Assembly: GCA_035362335.1 (NCBI GenBank)
Contig: DAOSDL010000003.1
Span: forward strand, 62,001-126,000
From: JAOSJT01 sp035362335
GTDB taxonomy: Bacteria; Bacteroidota; Ignavibacteria; SZUA-365
Direction of reading: 5' to 3'
Length of the DNA: 64,000 nt
The position numbers and the translations under genes are program-made. This document shows positions 16,030 through 24,672 of this stretch, one piece after another. The notes below the pieces were generated by a model, which made no database searches, was not told where the DNA came from, and was given only the letters and a program-made list of their open reading frames with translations. Positions within the stretch are counted from its first letter, which is position 1, and each line of letters opens with the position of its first letter.

Positions 16030-18876
16030 ATGGCATCGGATGTGACAGGCACGAAAAAGACGGCGCGCAAGAAAAGCGCGGCGGCGCCTGCCGTTGCGGC
16101 GCGCGATCGTCTCGTGGTGCGCGGGGCGCGAGTGAACAATCTCAAGAACATCTCGCTCGAAATCCCGCACGATGCACTCGTGGTCATTACCGGCGTCAGT
16201 GGCTCCGGCAAATCCAGTCTCGCCTTCGATACTATTTACGCCGAGGGACAGCGCCGATACGTGGAGAGTCTCTCGGCCTATGCCCGGCAGTTTCTCGAGC
16301 GCATGAACAAGCCGGATGTGGACTTCATCCAGGGTATCGCGCCGGCCATCGCCATCGAGCAGAAAACCGTGGCCCGCAATCCCCGCTCCACCGTGGGTAC
16401 CACCACCGAGGTGTACGACTACCTGCGCCTGCTGTACGCGCGCATCGGTAAAACCTGGTGCCGCAACGACGAGCAGCTGGTACAACGCGATTCCGTACGC
16501 ACGGTGCTGGAGCGCTGCGCCGCGCTGCCCGACGGCAGCAAGCTGTATATCACCTTCCCCATGCACGAGCACAGCGGCCACTCCATCGATGATGAATTCG
16601 ACAATCTGCGCAAACAGGGCTTCGTGCGCGTGGTAATCGATGGAGACATCGTCGACATACAGGAGCGCAATCCCTCGGGCGTGACCAAGGACGCGGTGTA
16701 TGTGCTGGTGGACCGCGTGGTATGGCGCGGCATGGACAATGTGTCGCGCATGACGGATTCGCTGGAAACCGCCTTTCTCGAAGGCGACGGACATCTGCGC
16801 CTGTTCCTCATCGACAGCAAGGAGACCGTGGATTTTTCCACCACCTACGCCTGCGCACAATGCGGCACGGCGTACATGGAGCCCGATCCACAGCTGTTTT
16901 CCTTCAATGCGCCCACCGGGGCGTGTCCGCTGTGCCAGGGCTTCGGGCGCACCACGGGCATCGATCCCAATCTCGTCATACCCAATGTGGGCAAGACGTT
17001 GGCCGAAGGCGCGGTGCAGCCATGGACCACGCCCAAGCACAGCAAACATCAGCGCGACATGGTGAAAATCGCCTCGAGCGCCGGCCTGCCTCTGAACACA
17101 CCCTGGCGCGAACTTACGGACGAGCAGCGCGCGCTGGTCTGGAACGGTTGCAAGGGATTTCTCGGCGTGCGGGGCTTTTTCGACATGCTCGAGCAGAACA
17201 ACTACAAGATGCATTACCGCATCCTCATCGCGCGCTATCGCGGGTTCACCATCTGTCCCGCCTGCGGCGGTTCGCGTCTGCAACCCGACGCGTTGGCAGT
17301 GCGCGTGGCGGGCAAAACATTGGGCGAATTGACCCGCATGCCGCTGGAGCGCCTGCGCGCGTTCTTCGATCAGGCGGAGTTCACCGCCTTCGAGCAGGAT
17401 GTGGCCGAACGCCTGCTGGCCGAAATCCGCAAGCGGTTGCGCATTCTCCATGAAATCGGCCTCGGGTACCTCACGCTGGACCGCCTTTCGCACACGCTCT
17501 CGGGCGGCGAAGCGCAGCGCATCAACATTGCCACCTCGCTCGGTTCGTCGCTGGTAGGCACGCTGTACGTGCTCGACGAACCCACCATCGGCCTGCATCC
17601 GCGCGACAACTCGCGGCTCATCGGCATTCTCCAATCGCTGCGCGATTCGGGCAACACTGTGCTCGTGGTGGAGCACGACGCCGAGATGATGCAGGTCGCC
17701 GACATGATTGTGGATATCGGACCAGCGGCAGGCGAAAACGGCGGCTCCGTGGTCGCGATAGGTACGCCGGAACAGTTGCGCAAGAACAAGGCCTCGCTCA
17801 CCGGACAGTATCTCTCCGGCAAGCTCACCATACCTGTACCGACAAAGCGACGTTCGTCGAAGGCGCTGCTCACCGTACATGATGTGCGGCAGCACAATCT
17901 TCAGGGCTTCGACGTCTCGATTCCGCTTGGCGTGCTCACCTGCATCACCGGCGTGAGCGGCTCGGGTAAAAGCACCTTGGTGCACGACATCATCTACGGA
18001 GGCCTGCGCAAGGAGTTGGAAGGTGCGTACGAAGGCGAGGTGGGATACTTTTCCGGCTTCGCTGGCGAGAAACGCATCAAGCATGTGGAAATGGTGGATC
18101 AGTCGCCGATTGGCCGTTCGCCGCGCTCGAATCCTGTGACCTATATCAAGGCCTTCGATGCCATCCGCGATCTGTTCGCCTCCACCGCCGCGGCGCGTCT
18201 GCGCGGACTCGGCCCCGGGGCGTTCAGTTTCAATGTGCCTGGCGGCCGCTGCGATGTTTGCGAAGGCGATGGCGCCATCAAGGTAGAGATGCAATTCATG
18301 GCCGATCTCTACCTCGAATGCGAATCCTGCAAAGGCTCGCGCTACAAGCGGGAGATTCTCGACATTCGCTTCAATGGCAAAAACATCGTGGACGTGCTGA
18401 ACATGACGGTCACCGAAGCGCTGGCCTTTTTCTCGCATGTCCCGCGCGTGGCCAACAAGCTGCAGATTCTCGACGATGTGGGCCTCGGCTACATGCGCCT
18501 GGGGCAGGCGGCCACTACGCTGTCCGGCGGTGAGGCGCAACGCCTGAAGCTCGCGGTGCATTTGAGCAACAAGGACGACGGCCATACGCTGTTTATTTTC
18601 GACGAACCCACCACGGGGCTGCACATTCACGACATCGGCAAATTGCTGCGTTGTTTCCAGGCCTTGATTGACAACGGACACAGCGTTCTGATTATCGAAC
18701 ACAATCTGGATGTGATCAAATGCGCGGATTGGATCATCGACCTCGGACCCGAGGGCGGTGAACATGGCGGGCGTTTGATTGCCAGCGGAACGCCCGAGCA
18801 CGTTGCCGCGATCAAGGACAGTCACACCGGCCGCTACCTCGCAACGATACTACCCTCAACACGGAGAGCACGATGA
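16030..18876 (+). CDS. uvrA: Excinuclease ABC subunit A
   Basis: 948 residues, normal UvrA length. This is the damage-recognition ATPase of nucleotide excision repair. Two ABC ATPase halves are seen: GVSGSGKSSLAFDTIYAEGQ near residue 55 and GVSGSGKSTLVHDIIYGG near 640. The signatures are SGGEAQRI and SGGEAQRL, with Walker B YVLDEPTIGLHP and FDEPTTGLH. Zinc-binding Cys pairs appear in CPLCQGFG, CPACGGSRL, CDVCEGDG and CESCKGSRY. The stretch QGIAPAIAIEQKTVARNPRSTVG followed by IGKTW without the usual extra Cys pair is typical of Bacteroidota UvrA. I chose the ATG with AGGCGG nine bases upstream; a TTG 33 bases earlier is possible. The stop overlaps the next start (ATGA). Confidence 0.97.
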   Translation: MASDVTGTKKTARKKSAAAPAVAARDRLVVRGARVNNLKNISLEIPHDALVVITGVSGSGKSSLAFDTIYAEGQRRYVESLSAYARQFLERMNKPDVDFIQGIAPAIAIEQKTVARNPRSTVGTTTEVYDYLRLLYARIGKTWCRNDEQLVQRDSVRTVLERCAALPDGSKLYITFPMHEHSGHSIDDEFDNLRKQGFVRVVIDGDIVDIQERNPSGVTKDAVYVLVDRVVWRGMDNVSRMTDSLETAFLEGDGHLRLFLIDSKETVDFSTTYACAQCGTAYMEPDPQLFSFNAPTGACPLCQGFGRTTGIDPNLVIPNVGKTLAEGAVQPWTTPKHSKHQRDMVKIASSAGLPLNTPWRELTDEQRALVWNGCKGFLGVRGFFDMLEQNNYKMHYRILIARYRGFTICPACGGSRLQPDALAVRVAGKTLGELTRMPLERLRAFFDQAEFTAFEQDVAERLLAEIRKRLRILHEIGLGYLTLDRLSHTLSGGEAQRINIATSLGSSLVGTLYVLDEPTIGLHPRDNSRLIGILQSLRDSGNTVLVVEHDAEMMQVADMIVDIGPAAGENGGSVVAIGTPEQLRKNKASLTGQYLSGKLTIPVPTKRRSSKALLTVHDVRQHNLQGFDVSIPLGVLTCITGVSGSGKSTLVHDIIYGGLRKELEGAYEGEVGYFSGFAGEKRIKHVEMVDQSPIGRSPRSNPVTYIKAFDAIRDLFASTAAARLRGLGPGAFSFNVPGGRCDVCEGDGAIKVEMQFMADLYLECESCKGSRYKREILDIRFNGKNIVDVLNMTVTEALAFFSHVPRVANKLQILDDVGLGYMRLGQAATTLSGGEAQRLKLAVHLSNKDDGHTLFIFDEPTTGLHIHDIGKLLRCFQALIDNGHSVLIIEHNLDVIKCADWIIDLGPEGGEHGGRLIASGTPEHVAAIKDSHTGRYLATILPSTRRAR

Positions 18877-19238
18877 ATATGATCAGCTGGTTTGAAATTC
18901 CCGTGACGGGCTTCGAGCGCGCGAAGCATTTTTACGAAGTGATGCTGGGTATTGCCATCGAAGAGCGCATGGTTGGCGAAGCGCGCATGGGCTTTTTGGG
19001 TGATGCCTCGCAGGGCCTGGCCGGCGCACTGGTGCTGCATGCCTGGTACGAGCCCTCGGACAATGGCGTGTTGCTGTACCTCAACGCCGGCGCCGATCTC
19101 ATGCCCGCGCTGGTGCGTGCGGAAGCCATGGGCGGCACCGTACTCATTCCCAAAACCAAAATCAGCGACGAATACGGCTACATGGCCGTGCTGCGCGATA
19201 CCGAGGGCAATCGTATCGCCCTGCACTCGCCGCACTGA
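18873..19238 (+). CDS. VOC family protein (glyoxalase-like)
   Basis: 121 residues, one VOC module pair: ISWFEIPVTGFERAKHFYE at the N-terminus and YMAVLRDTEGNRIALHS at the C-terminus, with the expected metal-site-like Glu/His positions. The ATG overlaps the uvrA stop, so it is probably co-translated, although a functional link is not evident. Likely a dioxygenase- or isomerase-like enzyme or binding protein; substrate unknown. Confidence 0.88.
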   Translation: MNMISWFEIPVTGFERAKHFYEVMLGIAIEERMVGEARMGFLGDASQGLAGALVLHAWYEPSDNGVLLYLNAGADLMPALVRAEAMGGTVLIPKTKISDEYGYMAVLRDTEGNRIALHSPH

Positions 19239-19284
19239 TACGCATCGCTCCTCCCTCTCACACGCCCGCTGAACGGATAGACCT

Positions 19285-20175
19285 GTGCCTTTACTTGGAG
19301 AACTCTCCGCCCTGCTGACCGCATTCCTGTGGTCGGGTACGTCCATCGTTTTTTCCGAAGCCACGCAACGCGTGGGTTCGATCATGGTGAACATCACCCG
19401 CATGGTGCTCGCTCTGCTCCTGTTGCTGGTCACCGTGTTGGTCATGGGCCTGCCGATGCAGCTTTCCGGCTCGCAAATCGGAAATCTGGTCATCAGCGGC
19501 ATCATCGGCCTGGTGCTGGGCGATAGTTTTCTTTTCCGTGCATTCAAGGACATCGGTCCGCGCATCAGCATGTTGTTGATGGCGCTCGTCCCCGCCATGT
19601 CGGCCGTGCTTGCCTGGATGTTTCTGGGCGAAGCACTCGCCGCGCTGGATCTCGCCGGCATGATCGTGACCATGGGTGGCGTCGCCCTGGTGATATTGGA
19701 TCGCAGGGCCAATGCCTCCATACCGCGGCGGGTGAAATTGCTGGGCGTGCTCTTCGGTGTGCTTGCAGCGCTCGGTCAGGCGGCAGGATTGATTTTTGCA
19801 AAATTCGCCTTCAATGAAGCGCCCATTCACAGCATGGTAGCAACGCTGGTCCGCATAGCGGCGGCGGTGCTGCTGTTCCTGCCGGTGGCGATGCTGTTCA
19901 AATGGTACAAGAATCCCTTCCGCGTGTATGCACGCGAGCCCAAGGCCCTGCTGTACACGAGCATTGGCGCGATCATCGGACCCTATCTCGGCATCACCTT
20001 CAGCCTGGTGGCTATCGTGCATACCGAGGTGGCCATCGCCACCACCATCATGTCGCTGCCACCCATCATCATGCTGCCGTTGGTGCGCATCGTGTACAAG
20101 GAACATCTGACCGCGCGCGCGGTGCTCGGCGCCTTGCTGGCCGTGGCTGGCGTGGCGGTGTTGTTCCTCCGCTGA
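19285..20175 (+). CDS. EamA/DMT-family transporter
   Basis: 296 residues with ten predicted membrane helices in two five-helix EamA repeats. The first ends VTMGGVALVILDRR and the second starts at about residue 150 (LLGVLFGVLAALGQAAGL) and ends GALLAVAGVAVLFLR. The start is GTG, with a GGAT upstream. The family exports or imports metabolites and amino acids by a drug/metabolite transporter mechanism; the substrate cannot be inferred. It follows the VOC gene by about 46 bases and precedes another exporter by 12. Confidence 0.9.
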   Translation: MPLLGELSALLTAFLWSGTSIVFSEATQRVGSIMVNITRMVLALLLLLVTVLVMGLPMQLSGSQIGNLVISGIIGLVLGDSFLFRAFKDIGPRISMLLMALVPAMSAVLAWMFLGEALAALDLAGMIVTMGGVALVILDRRANASIPRRVKLLGVLFGVLAALGQAAGLIFAKFAFNEAPIHSMVATLVRIAAAVLLFLPVAMLFKWYKNPFRVYAREPKALLYTSIGAIIGPYLGITFSLVAIVHTEVAIATTIMSLPPIIMLPLVRIVYKEHLTARAVLGALLAVAGVAVLFLR

Positions 20176-20187
20176 GGCGCGCGAAGC

Positions 20188-20943
20188 ATGAGCGACGATC
20201 CCGTACTCCATATCCTTCTCGTTGCCGCGGCGTTTTTTGCCGGGCTGGTGGACAGCATGGCGGGGGGAGGCGGTTTGATCAGTTTGCCCGCGCTGCTCGC
20301 CGCGGGATTGCCCCCGCATGTGGCTCTGGCCACGAACAAAGTCCAAAGCGCGATAGGCACCACGTTCAGCGCCTTCCGCTACTTGCGCAGCGGTTGGGTG
20401 CATGCGCGTCTGGGCGCGTTGGGCTTCGCCGCATCGTTTGTGGGCTCGTACGCCGGAGCGTGGACAGTACTGCGCGTGTCGTCGTCCTGGTTGGAGGCGT
20501 TGATACCGGCGCTGGTGATCGTTGTGGCGGTGATCACCTTTGTGCGCAGGAATTTCGGGATGGAGGACAGCGCGCCCGACGTCACACCACGGCTCACGCT
20601 GCTGGTGATGTTGTTCGGCTTCGCGCTGGGGTACTATGATGGATTTTTCGGCCCGGGCACGGGGAGTTTTCTGGCCTTCGGCTTCGTGCTGTTTTTCCGC
20701 TTCGGTTTTCTGCGCGCCACGGCGCACGCCAAGCTGCTGAATCTGGCCAGCAATTACGCCGCGATTGTTGCCTTCGCTCTCGGCGGCGACATCGCCTGGC
20801 GCATCGCCCTGCTCATGGGCGCGGCGAACATCGCCGGCGCGTGGACAGGCGCGGGCTGGGCCTTGCGCGGCGGTGCGCGTCTGATCAAACCGGTGTTCGG
20901 CGTGGTGTTGTTGGGATTGTTGGTGAAATTGATCGTGTGGTGA
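20188..20943 (+). CDS. TauE/SafE (TSUP) family sulfite/anion exporter
   Basis: 251 residues and about eight membrane helices. The family signature GLVDSMAGGGGLISLPALLAAG lies near the N-terminus (residues ~14-35), followed by ATNKVQSAIGT; the second repeat has GYYDGFFGPGTGSF and KLLNLASNYAA. TSUP proteins move sulfite, sulfonates or related organic anions across the inner membrane. It probably forms a unit with the DMT gene 12 bases upstream. It ends at a palindromic repeat block shared with frr. Confidence 0.9.
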   Translation: MSDDPVLHILLVAAAFFAGLVDSMAGGGGLISLPALLAAGLPPHVALATNKVQSAIGTTFSAFRYLRSGWVHARLGALGFAASFVGSYAGAWTVLRVSSSWLEALIPALVIVVAVITFVRRNFGMEDSAPDVTPRLTLLVMLFGFALGYYDGFFGPGTGSFLAFGFVLFFRFGFLRATAHAKLLNLASNYAAIVAFALGGDIAWRIALLMGAANIAGAWTGAGWALRGGARLIKPVFGVVLLGLLVKLIVW

Positions 20944-20949
20944 CGCACG

Positions 20950-21025
20950 GTAGAGACGGTGCATGCACCGTCTCTACATCGTCCGCATGCACCGTCTCTA
21001 CATCGTCCGCATGCACCGTCTCTAC
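20950..21025. repeat. 24-bp direct repeats with 28-nt perfect palindrome
   Basis: A perfect 28-nt palindrome (20950-20977) with half-site GTAGAGACGGTGCA is followed by direct repeats of GCATGCACCGTCTCTACATCGTCC (20961-20984, 20985-21008, partial 21009-21025). It lies between convergent genes and could act as a bidirectional terminator. The last partial copy runs into the end of frr and supplies its TAG stop codon. Confidence 0.85.
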
Positions 21026-21579
21026 ACTTCCATGATTTCCTTTTCCTTGGCGCGCAGCAATTCGTCCACGTGTTCGACATGTTTGTTGGTCAAATCCTGG
21101 ACGTCTTTTTCCGATTTGATGCGTTCGTCCTCGGAGACGTGATCTTCTTTTTCGGCTTTCTTCAATTGCTCGTTGGCGTCGCGGCGGATGTTGCGCAGGG
21201 CGATTTTCGTGTCTTCGCCGAAGCGCTTGACCAGCTTCACGAAGTCGCGGCGGCGTTCCTCGTTTAGTGGCGGAATCGGCACGCGGATGACAATGCCGTC
21301 GTTGGCGGGATTGAGTCCGAGGTCGGCGATGCGGATGGCTTTTTCGATGGCATTGATGCCCGACTTGTCCCAGGGCTGAATGGACAGCGTATGGGCGTCG
21401 AGCACGCTGACATTCGCCATTTGGCTCAGCGGGGTCATCGTGCCGTAGTATTCGACCTTGATGCCGTCGAGCAGGGCCGTGGTAGCCTTGCCGGTACGGA
21501 TTTTGGCGAGTTCATGACGCAACGCCTCGATGGATTTGTCCATACGGTCGGAGGCATCCTTGAGAATTTCCTTCATCAT
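21022..21579 (-). CDS. frr: Ribosome recycling factor
   Basis: 185 residues, the usual length. It splits post-termination ribosomes with EF-G. The typical N-terminus (DRMDKSIEALRHELAKIRTG) and the C-terminal helix (RRDANEQLKKAEKEDHVSED) are present. Two adjacent ATGs are possible; the first overlaps the pyrH stop in an ATGATGA arrangement, so translation is coupled. The last codons and stop lie inside the 24-bp repeat block. It is the last gene of the rplM-frr unit. Confidence 0.96.
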   Translation of the reverse strand: MMKEILKDASDRMDKSIEALRHELAKIRTGKATTALLDGIKVEYYGTMTPLSQMANVSVLDAHTLSIQPWDKSGINAIEKAIRIADLGLNPANDGIVIRVPIPPLNEERRRDFVKLVKRFGEDTKIALRNIRRDANEQLKKAEKEDHVSEDERIKSEKDVQDLTNKHVEHVDELLRAKEKEIMEV

Positions 21580-22331
21580 GGTACCAGCTCCGTGCTTGGT
21601 GATTTCACTGGGGTTATGGATTCGGACACCATTGTTCCGATTTGCTCGCCGAGCAAGAGTCGCTTCAGGTTGCCCGCTTCGTTGATGTTGAAAACAATAA
21701 TAGGAAGTTTGTTCTCCTGACACAACGTGATCGAGGTGAGGTCCATCACGCGCAGATCCTTGATCAGCACGTCCTGATAGCTGATTTCCTCGAAACGGAA
21801 TGCCTCGGGATTTTTCTCGGGGTCGCTGTCGTACACGCCGTCCACGCGCGTGCCTTTGAGAATCACATCCGCCTCGATTTCGATGGCCCGCAGGGCTGCC
21901 GCGGTGTCGGTTGTGAAGTACGGATGTCCTGTGCCCGCGCCCATGATCACCACGCGACCTTTCTCGAGGTGGCGGATGACGCGGCGGCGGATATAGGGTT
22001 CGGCGATCTGATTCATTTCGATGGCGCTGGCGAGGCGGGTATACACGCCTTTGACTTCCAGCATATTCTGCAATGCCAGCGAATTGATCATCGTGGCGAG
22101 CATGCCCATTTGATCGCCCGACGCCTTGTGAATGCCCTGTGCTGCGGCGGCCACGCCACGGTAGATATTGCCGCCTCCGAGAACGATACCCACCTCCACG
22201 CCGAGTTCACGGGCCGAGATGATTTCATCGGCATACATGCGGAGCACGTCGGGATCGATGCCGTACTCGCGATTGCCCATCAGGGATTCGCCGCTGAGTT
22301 TGAGCAGAATGCGTTTGAACCGGGGTTCCAT
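21576..22331 (-). CDS. pyrH: UMP kinase
   Basis: 251 residues. It phosphorylates UMP to UDP. Amino-acid-kinase-fold motifs: LLKLSGESLMG at the N-terminus, VLGGGNIYRG (residues ~52-61), GAGTGHPYFTTDTAAALRA, and KGTRVDGVYDSDPEK. The start has a strong GGAGGTGAC ribosome site. It lies between tsf and frr, the common bacterial order, and overlaps frr. Confidence 0.97.
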   Translation of the reverse strand: MEPRFKRILLKLSGESLMGNREYGIDPDVLRMYADEIISARELGVEVGIVLGGGNIYRGVAAAAQGIHKASGDQMGMLATMINSLALQNMLEVKGVYTRLASAIEMNQIAEPYIRRRVIRHLEKGRVVIMGAGTGHPYFTTDTAAALRAIEIEADVILKGTRVDGVYDSDPEKNPEAFRFEEISYQDVLIKDLRVMDLTSITLCQENKLPIIVFNINEAGNLKRLLLGEQIGTMVSESITPVKSPSTELVP

Positions 22332-22347
22332 GTCACCTCCATATAGA

Positions 22348-22383
22348 GAACGAGCCTTCTGGCGTGTGCCAAAAGGCTCGTTC
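22348..22383 (-). other. Intercistronic hairpin between tsf and pyrH
   Basis: GAACGAGCCTT pairs perfectly with AAGGCTCGTTC (11 bp) across a 14-base loop that can itself pair. No T-tract follows in the minus direction, so an attenuator or RNA-processing hairpin is more likely than a full terminator. Confidence 0.6.
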
Positions 22384-22397
22384 GATAATTCGAAGAA

Positions 22398-23240
22398 TCA
22401 GGCTCCGACCTGGAAACGTTCGAAGCGCAGCACGGTCAGCGGCGCGCCCACGGCTTTGCCGACTTCTTCCACCTGCTCTTTGACCGTCTTGGTCGTATCG
22501 CGGAGGAAGGACTGCTCGAGCAGCGTGTATTCCTGGAAATACTTGTTGAGCTTGCCCTCGGCGATGCGGTCCACCATGTTTTCGGGCTTGCCCTGTTCGA
22601 TGGCTTGCTGGCGATAGAGTTCGAGTTCCTTCGCCTTGACTTCGTCGGGCACGGAGCTGCGATCGATGGCCACGGGATTCATGGCAGCGATCTGCATGGC
22701 AAGATCCTTGCCCAGAGCGACAACGGCTTCGCCGCTGGCGCCGCCGATTTCGATCAACACGCCGAGCTTGGCACCGGGGTGGATGTAATCCACGAGCTGG
22801 CCGTCGGTGCTGAAGGTGGCGAAGCGACGCACTTCGATTTTCTCGCCGATCTTGCCAATGAGATCCTTGAGATGATCCTCGATGGTAAGATCGCCGGCCT
22901 TGGCTTGCAGCAGTGTGGCAACATCGGCGGGCGCGGTGGTCTTGACCGCGTTGAGCGCGTGCTGCGAGAAAGTGATGAAGTCCTCGCTGCGTGCCACGAA
23001 ATCGGTTTCGCAATTGATTTCGATGATGACGCCCTTGCCGTCGGTGATGTCGGTGACGACCAGGCCTTCGTTCACGGTACGGTCGGCACGTTTCTCGGCG
23101 GTGGCGGCACCCTTTTTGCGGAGGTACTCAATGGCCTGATCCATATCGCCATTGGTTTCGGCGAGCGCCTTTTTGCAATCCATCATTCCCGCGCCGGTAC
23201 GCTCGCGAAGCTCCTTGACGATGGCGGCTGAAATTTCCAT
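22398..23240 (-). CDS. tsf: Translation elongation factor Ts
   Basis: 280 residues. It is the nucleotide exchange factor of EF-Tu. The N-terminal UBA-like domain has the hallmark LRERTGAGMMDCKKALAET; the core contains CETDFVARSEDF and HPGAKLGVLIEIGG; the C-terminal part has QSFLRDTTKTVKE. It follows rpsB in the classic rpsB-tsf order, separated by a terminator-like hairpin. Confidence 0.97.
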   Translation of the reverse strand: MEISAAIVKELRERTGAGMMDCKKALAETNGDMDQAIEYLRKKGAATAEKRADRTVNEGLVVTDITDGKGVIIEINCETDFVARSEDFITFSQHALNAVKTTAPADVATLLQAKAGDLTIEDHLKDLIGKIGEKIEVRRFATFSTDGQLVDYIHPGAKLGVLIEIGGASGEAVVALGKDLAMQIAAMNPVAIDRSSVPDEVKAKELELYRQQAIEQGKPENMVDRIAEGKLNKYFQEYTLLEQSFLRDTTKTVKEQVEEVGKAVGAPLTVLRFERFQVGA

Positions 23241-23288
23241 GTGTTCTCTCTATAGCGAATTGTGAAACAGATATTTCGTAGTCCGGAG

Positions 23289-23317
23289 AAAAAGAATGGC
23301 TGATCGTGCAGCCATTC
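23289..23317 (-). terminator. Intrinsic terminator/attenuator between rpsB and tsf
   Basis: On the minus strand GAATGGCTG and CAGCCATTC form a 9-bp stem with a 6-base loop, followed at once by TTTTT (the AAAAA at 23289-23293 on the plus strand). It lies 10 bases after the rpsB stop and probably lowers tsf relative to rpsB. Confidence 0.7.
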
Positions 23318-23326
23318 GGGATTGTG

Positions 23327-24091
23327 TTACGCCTGTTCTTCCTTCGTGGCGTCCGTCTCCTTGACGATGCGCTCCTCCTCGGCCTCCTGTTCGGCGCGCA
23401 ACATGCGGCTCTGCTCGCGGCCTTCGGTGATGGAGTCGGTCAGGGCTTTGGAGATCAGCTCGATAGTGCGGGCGGAATCGTCGTTGCCCGGGATGACATA
23501 GTCCACGACGTCGGGATCGCAGTTGGTATCCACAACCGCGATGACCGGGATGCCCAGGTTACGGGCTTCCTTCACCGCGATGTGCTCCTTCTTGATGTCG
23601 ACGATGAACAGGGCGCCGGGGAGGCGGCTCATGTCCACGATACCACTGAGAATTTTGTTCAGGCGCTCTTTCTCGCGCGAGATCATCAGGCGTTCCTTCT
23701 TCGTGATTTTGTCGAAGGTGCCGTCGGTTTCCATTTTCTCGATATTCGTCAGACGCTTGATGCTCTTGCGAATGGTGGAGAAGTTGGTGAGCATGCCGCC
23801 GAGCCAGCGCTCGGTCACGTAATTCTGTCCACTGTTCTCCGCCGCGGCGCGGACGATGTCTTTCGCCTGCTTTTTCGTGCCGACGAAAAGAACGCGTTTG
23901 CCTTCGGCGACGATGCGCGCGATGGCATCGCAGGCAACGTCGAGCTGCTCTTGCGTTTTCTTGAGATCGATGATGTGAATGCCGTTGCGTTCCATGAAGA
24001 TGTAGGGTTTCATCTTCGGATTCCAGCGGCGGGTGAGGTGACCGAAGTGGGTGCCTGCTGCGAGCAGGTCCTCGAGAGCGACCTTGGGCAT
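23327..24091 (-). CDS. rpsB: 30S ribosomal protein S2
   Basis: 254 residues. Diagnostic stretches are LLAAGTHFGHLTRRWNPKM, IHIIDLKKTQEQL, RVLFVGTKKQAK, ERWLGGMLTN and GIPVIAVVDTNCDP. The C-terminus is an extended Glu-rich tail. The start is the ATG with AGGAG upstream. It is preceded by a ~155-base leader with three hairpins. Confidence 0.97.
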   Translation of the reverse strand: MPKVALEDLLAAGTHFGHLTRRWNPKMKPYIFMERNGIHIIDLKKTQEQLDVACDAIARIVAEGKRVLFVGTKKQAKDIVRAAAENSGQNYVTERWLGGMLTNFSTIRKSIKRLTNIEKMETDGTFDKITKKERLMISREKERLNKILSGIVDMSRLPGALFIVDIKKEHIAVKEARNLGIPVIAVVDTNCDPDVVDYVIPGNDDSARTIELISKALTDSITEGREQSRMLRAEQEAEEERIVKETDATKEEQA

Positions 24092-24146
24092 AAAAACTCC
24101 TGAAATGATTGGTTGAATCCGCTGCATCCGTCACGCTGCCCGCCGA

Positions 24147-24231
24147 TGCCCCGAGGGGCACACCCGACAGGCTGTCGGGATGCATGTGTGATACGAACAG
24201 CACTCCGTCCGGCGCGGGCCGCACGGAGTGC
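24147..24231 (-). promoter_or_regulatory. Structured leader upstream of rpsB
   Basis: Three hairpins lie between rpsI and rpsB: TGCCCCGAGGGGCA (24147-24160), CCCGACAGGCTGTCGGG (24163-24179) and GCACTCCGT paired with ACGGAGTGC (24200-24231). Ribosomal protein leaders often serve autoregulation, and S2 binding is a plausible role here. This is inference from structure and position only. Confidence 0.45.
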
Positions 24232-24246
24232 CATTCGGGAAACGGT

Positions 24247-24633
24247 TTAGCGCTTGCTGAACTGGAAGCGCTTGCGGGCCTTTTTCTGGCCGTACTTTTT
24301 GCGTTCCACCATGCGCGAGTCGCGCGTGAGCAGTCCGGAACGGCGCAGCTTGGGACGGAATTCCTCGTCGATGGCCACGAGGGCGCGGGCGATGCTCATT
24401 TTGACGGCACCGGCCTGACCGTGTGTGCCACCACCGCGCACGCGCACGAAAGTATCGTAGCGTTCGTTGGTTTCCGTTACGGTGAAGGGAAGACGCACTT
24501 CGTCGAGCAGCAGCTCGGTCGGGAAGTAGCGCGTCACTTCCTTGCCATTCACCGTCATTTTTCCCGTGCCCGGGACCAGGAACGAACGGGCGACTGCGGT
24601 TTTACGGCGCCCGACAGCAATCCTATGAATCAT
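24247..24633 (-). CDS. rpsI: 30S ribosomal protein S9
   Basis: 128 residues. The N-terminus is IAVGRRKTAVARSFLVPGTG; the centre has RVRGGGTHGQAGAVKMSIARA; the basic C-terminus ends KKARKRFQFSKR, the tail that reaches the ribosomal P site. It lies 39 bases downstream of rplM, the universal pairing. Confidence 0.97.
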   Translation of the reverse strand: MIHRIAVGRRKTAVARSFLVPGTGKMTVNGKEVTRYFPTELLLDEVRLPFTVTETNERYDTFVRVRGGGTHGQAGAVKMSIARALVAIDEEFRPKLRRSGLLTRDSRMVERKKYGQKKARKRFQFSKR

Positions 24634-24672
24634 GAGTTACCTTGCAGTGAGAATGTGATGATCGAATCGATG

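Noticed and set aside
15758..16036. Minus-strand frame with NTExxEGFA peptide repeats
   Set aside because: The peptide is a translation of the 27-bp minisatellite; no ribosome site or homology supports a gene.
15643..18825. 1060-codon open frame antisense to uvrA
   Set aside because: Composition is His/Arg-rich without any fold; uvrA on the other strand is unambiguous. Long antisense frames are expected at this GC content.
20841..21267. Plus-strand frames over the 24-bp repeats (repeated MHAPSLH peptide)
   Set aside because: Translations of the repeat block and antisense of frr.
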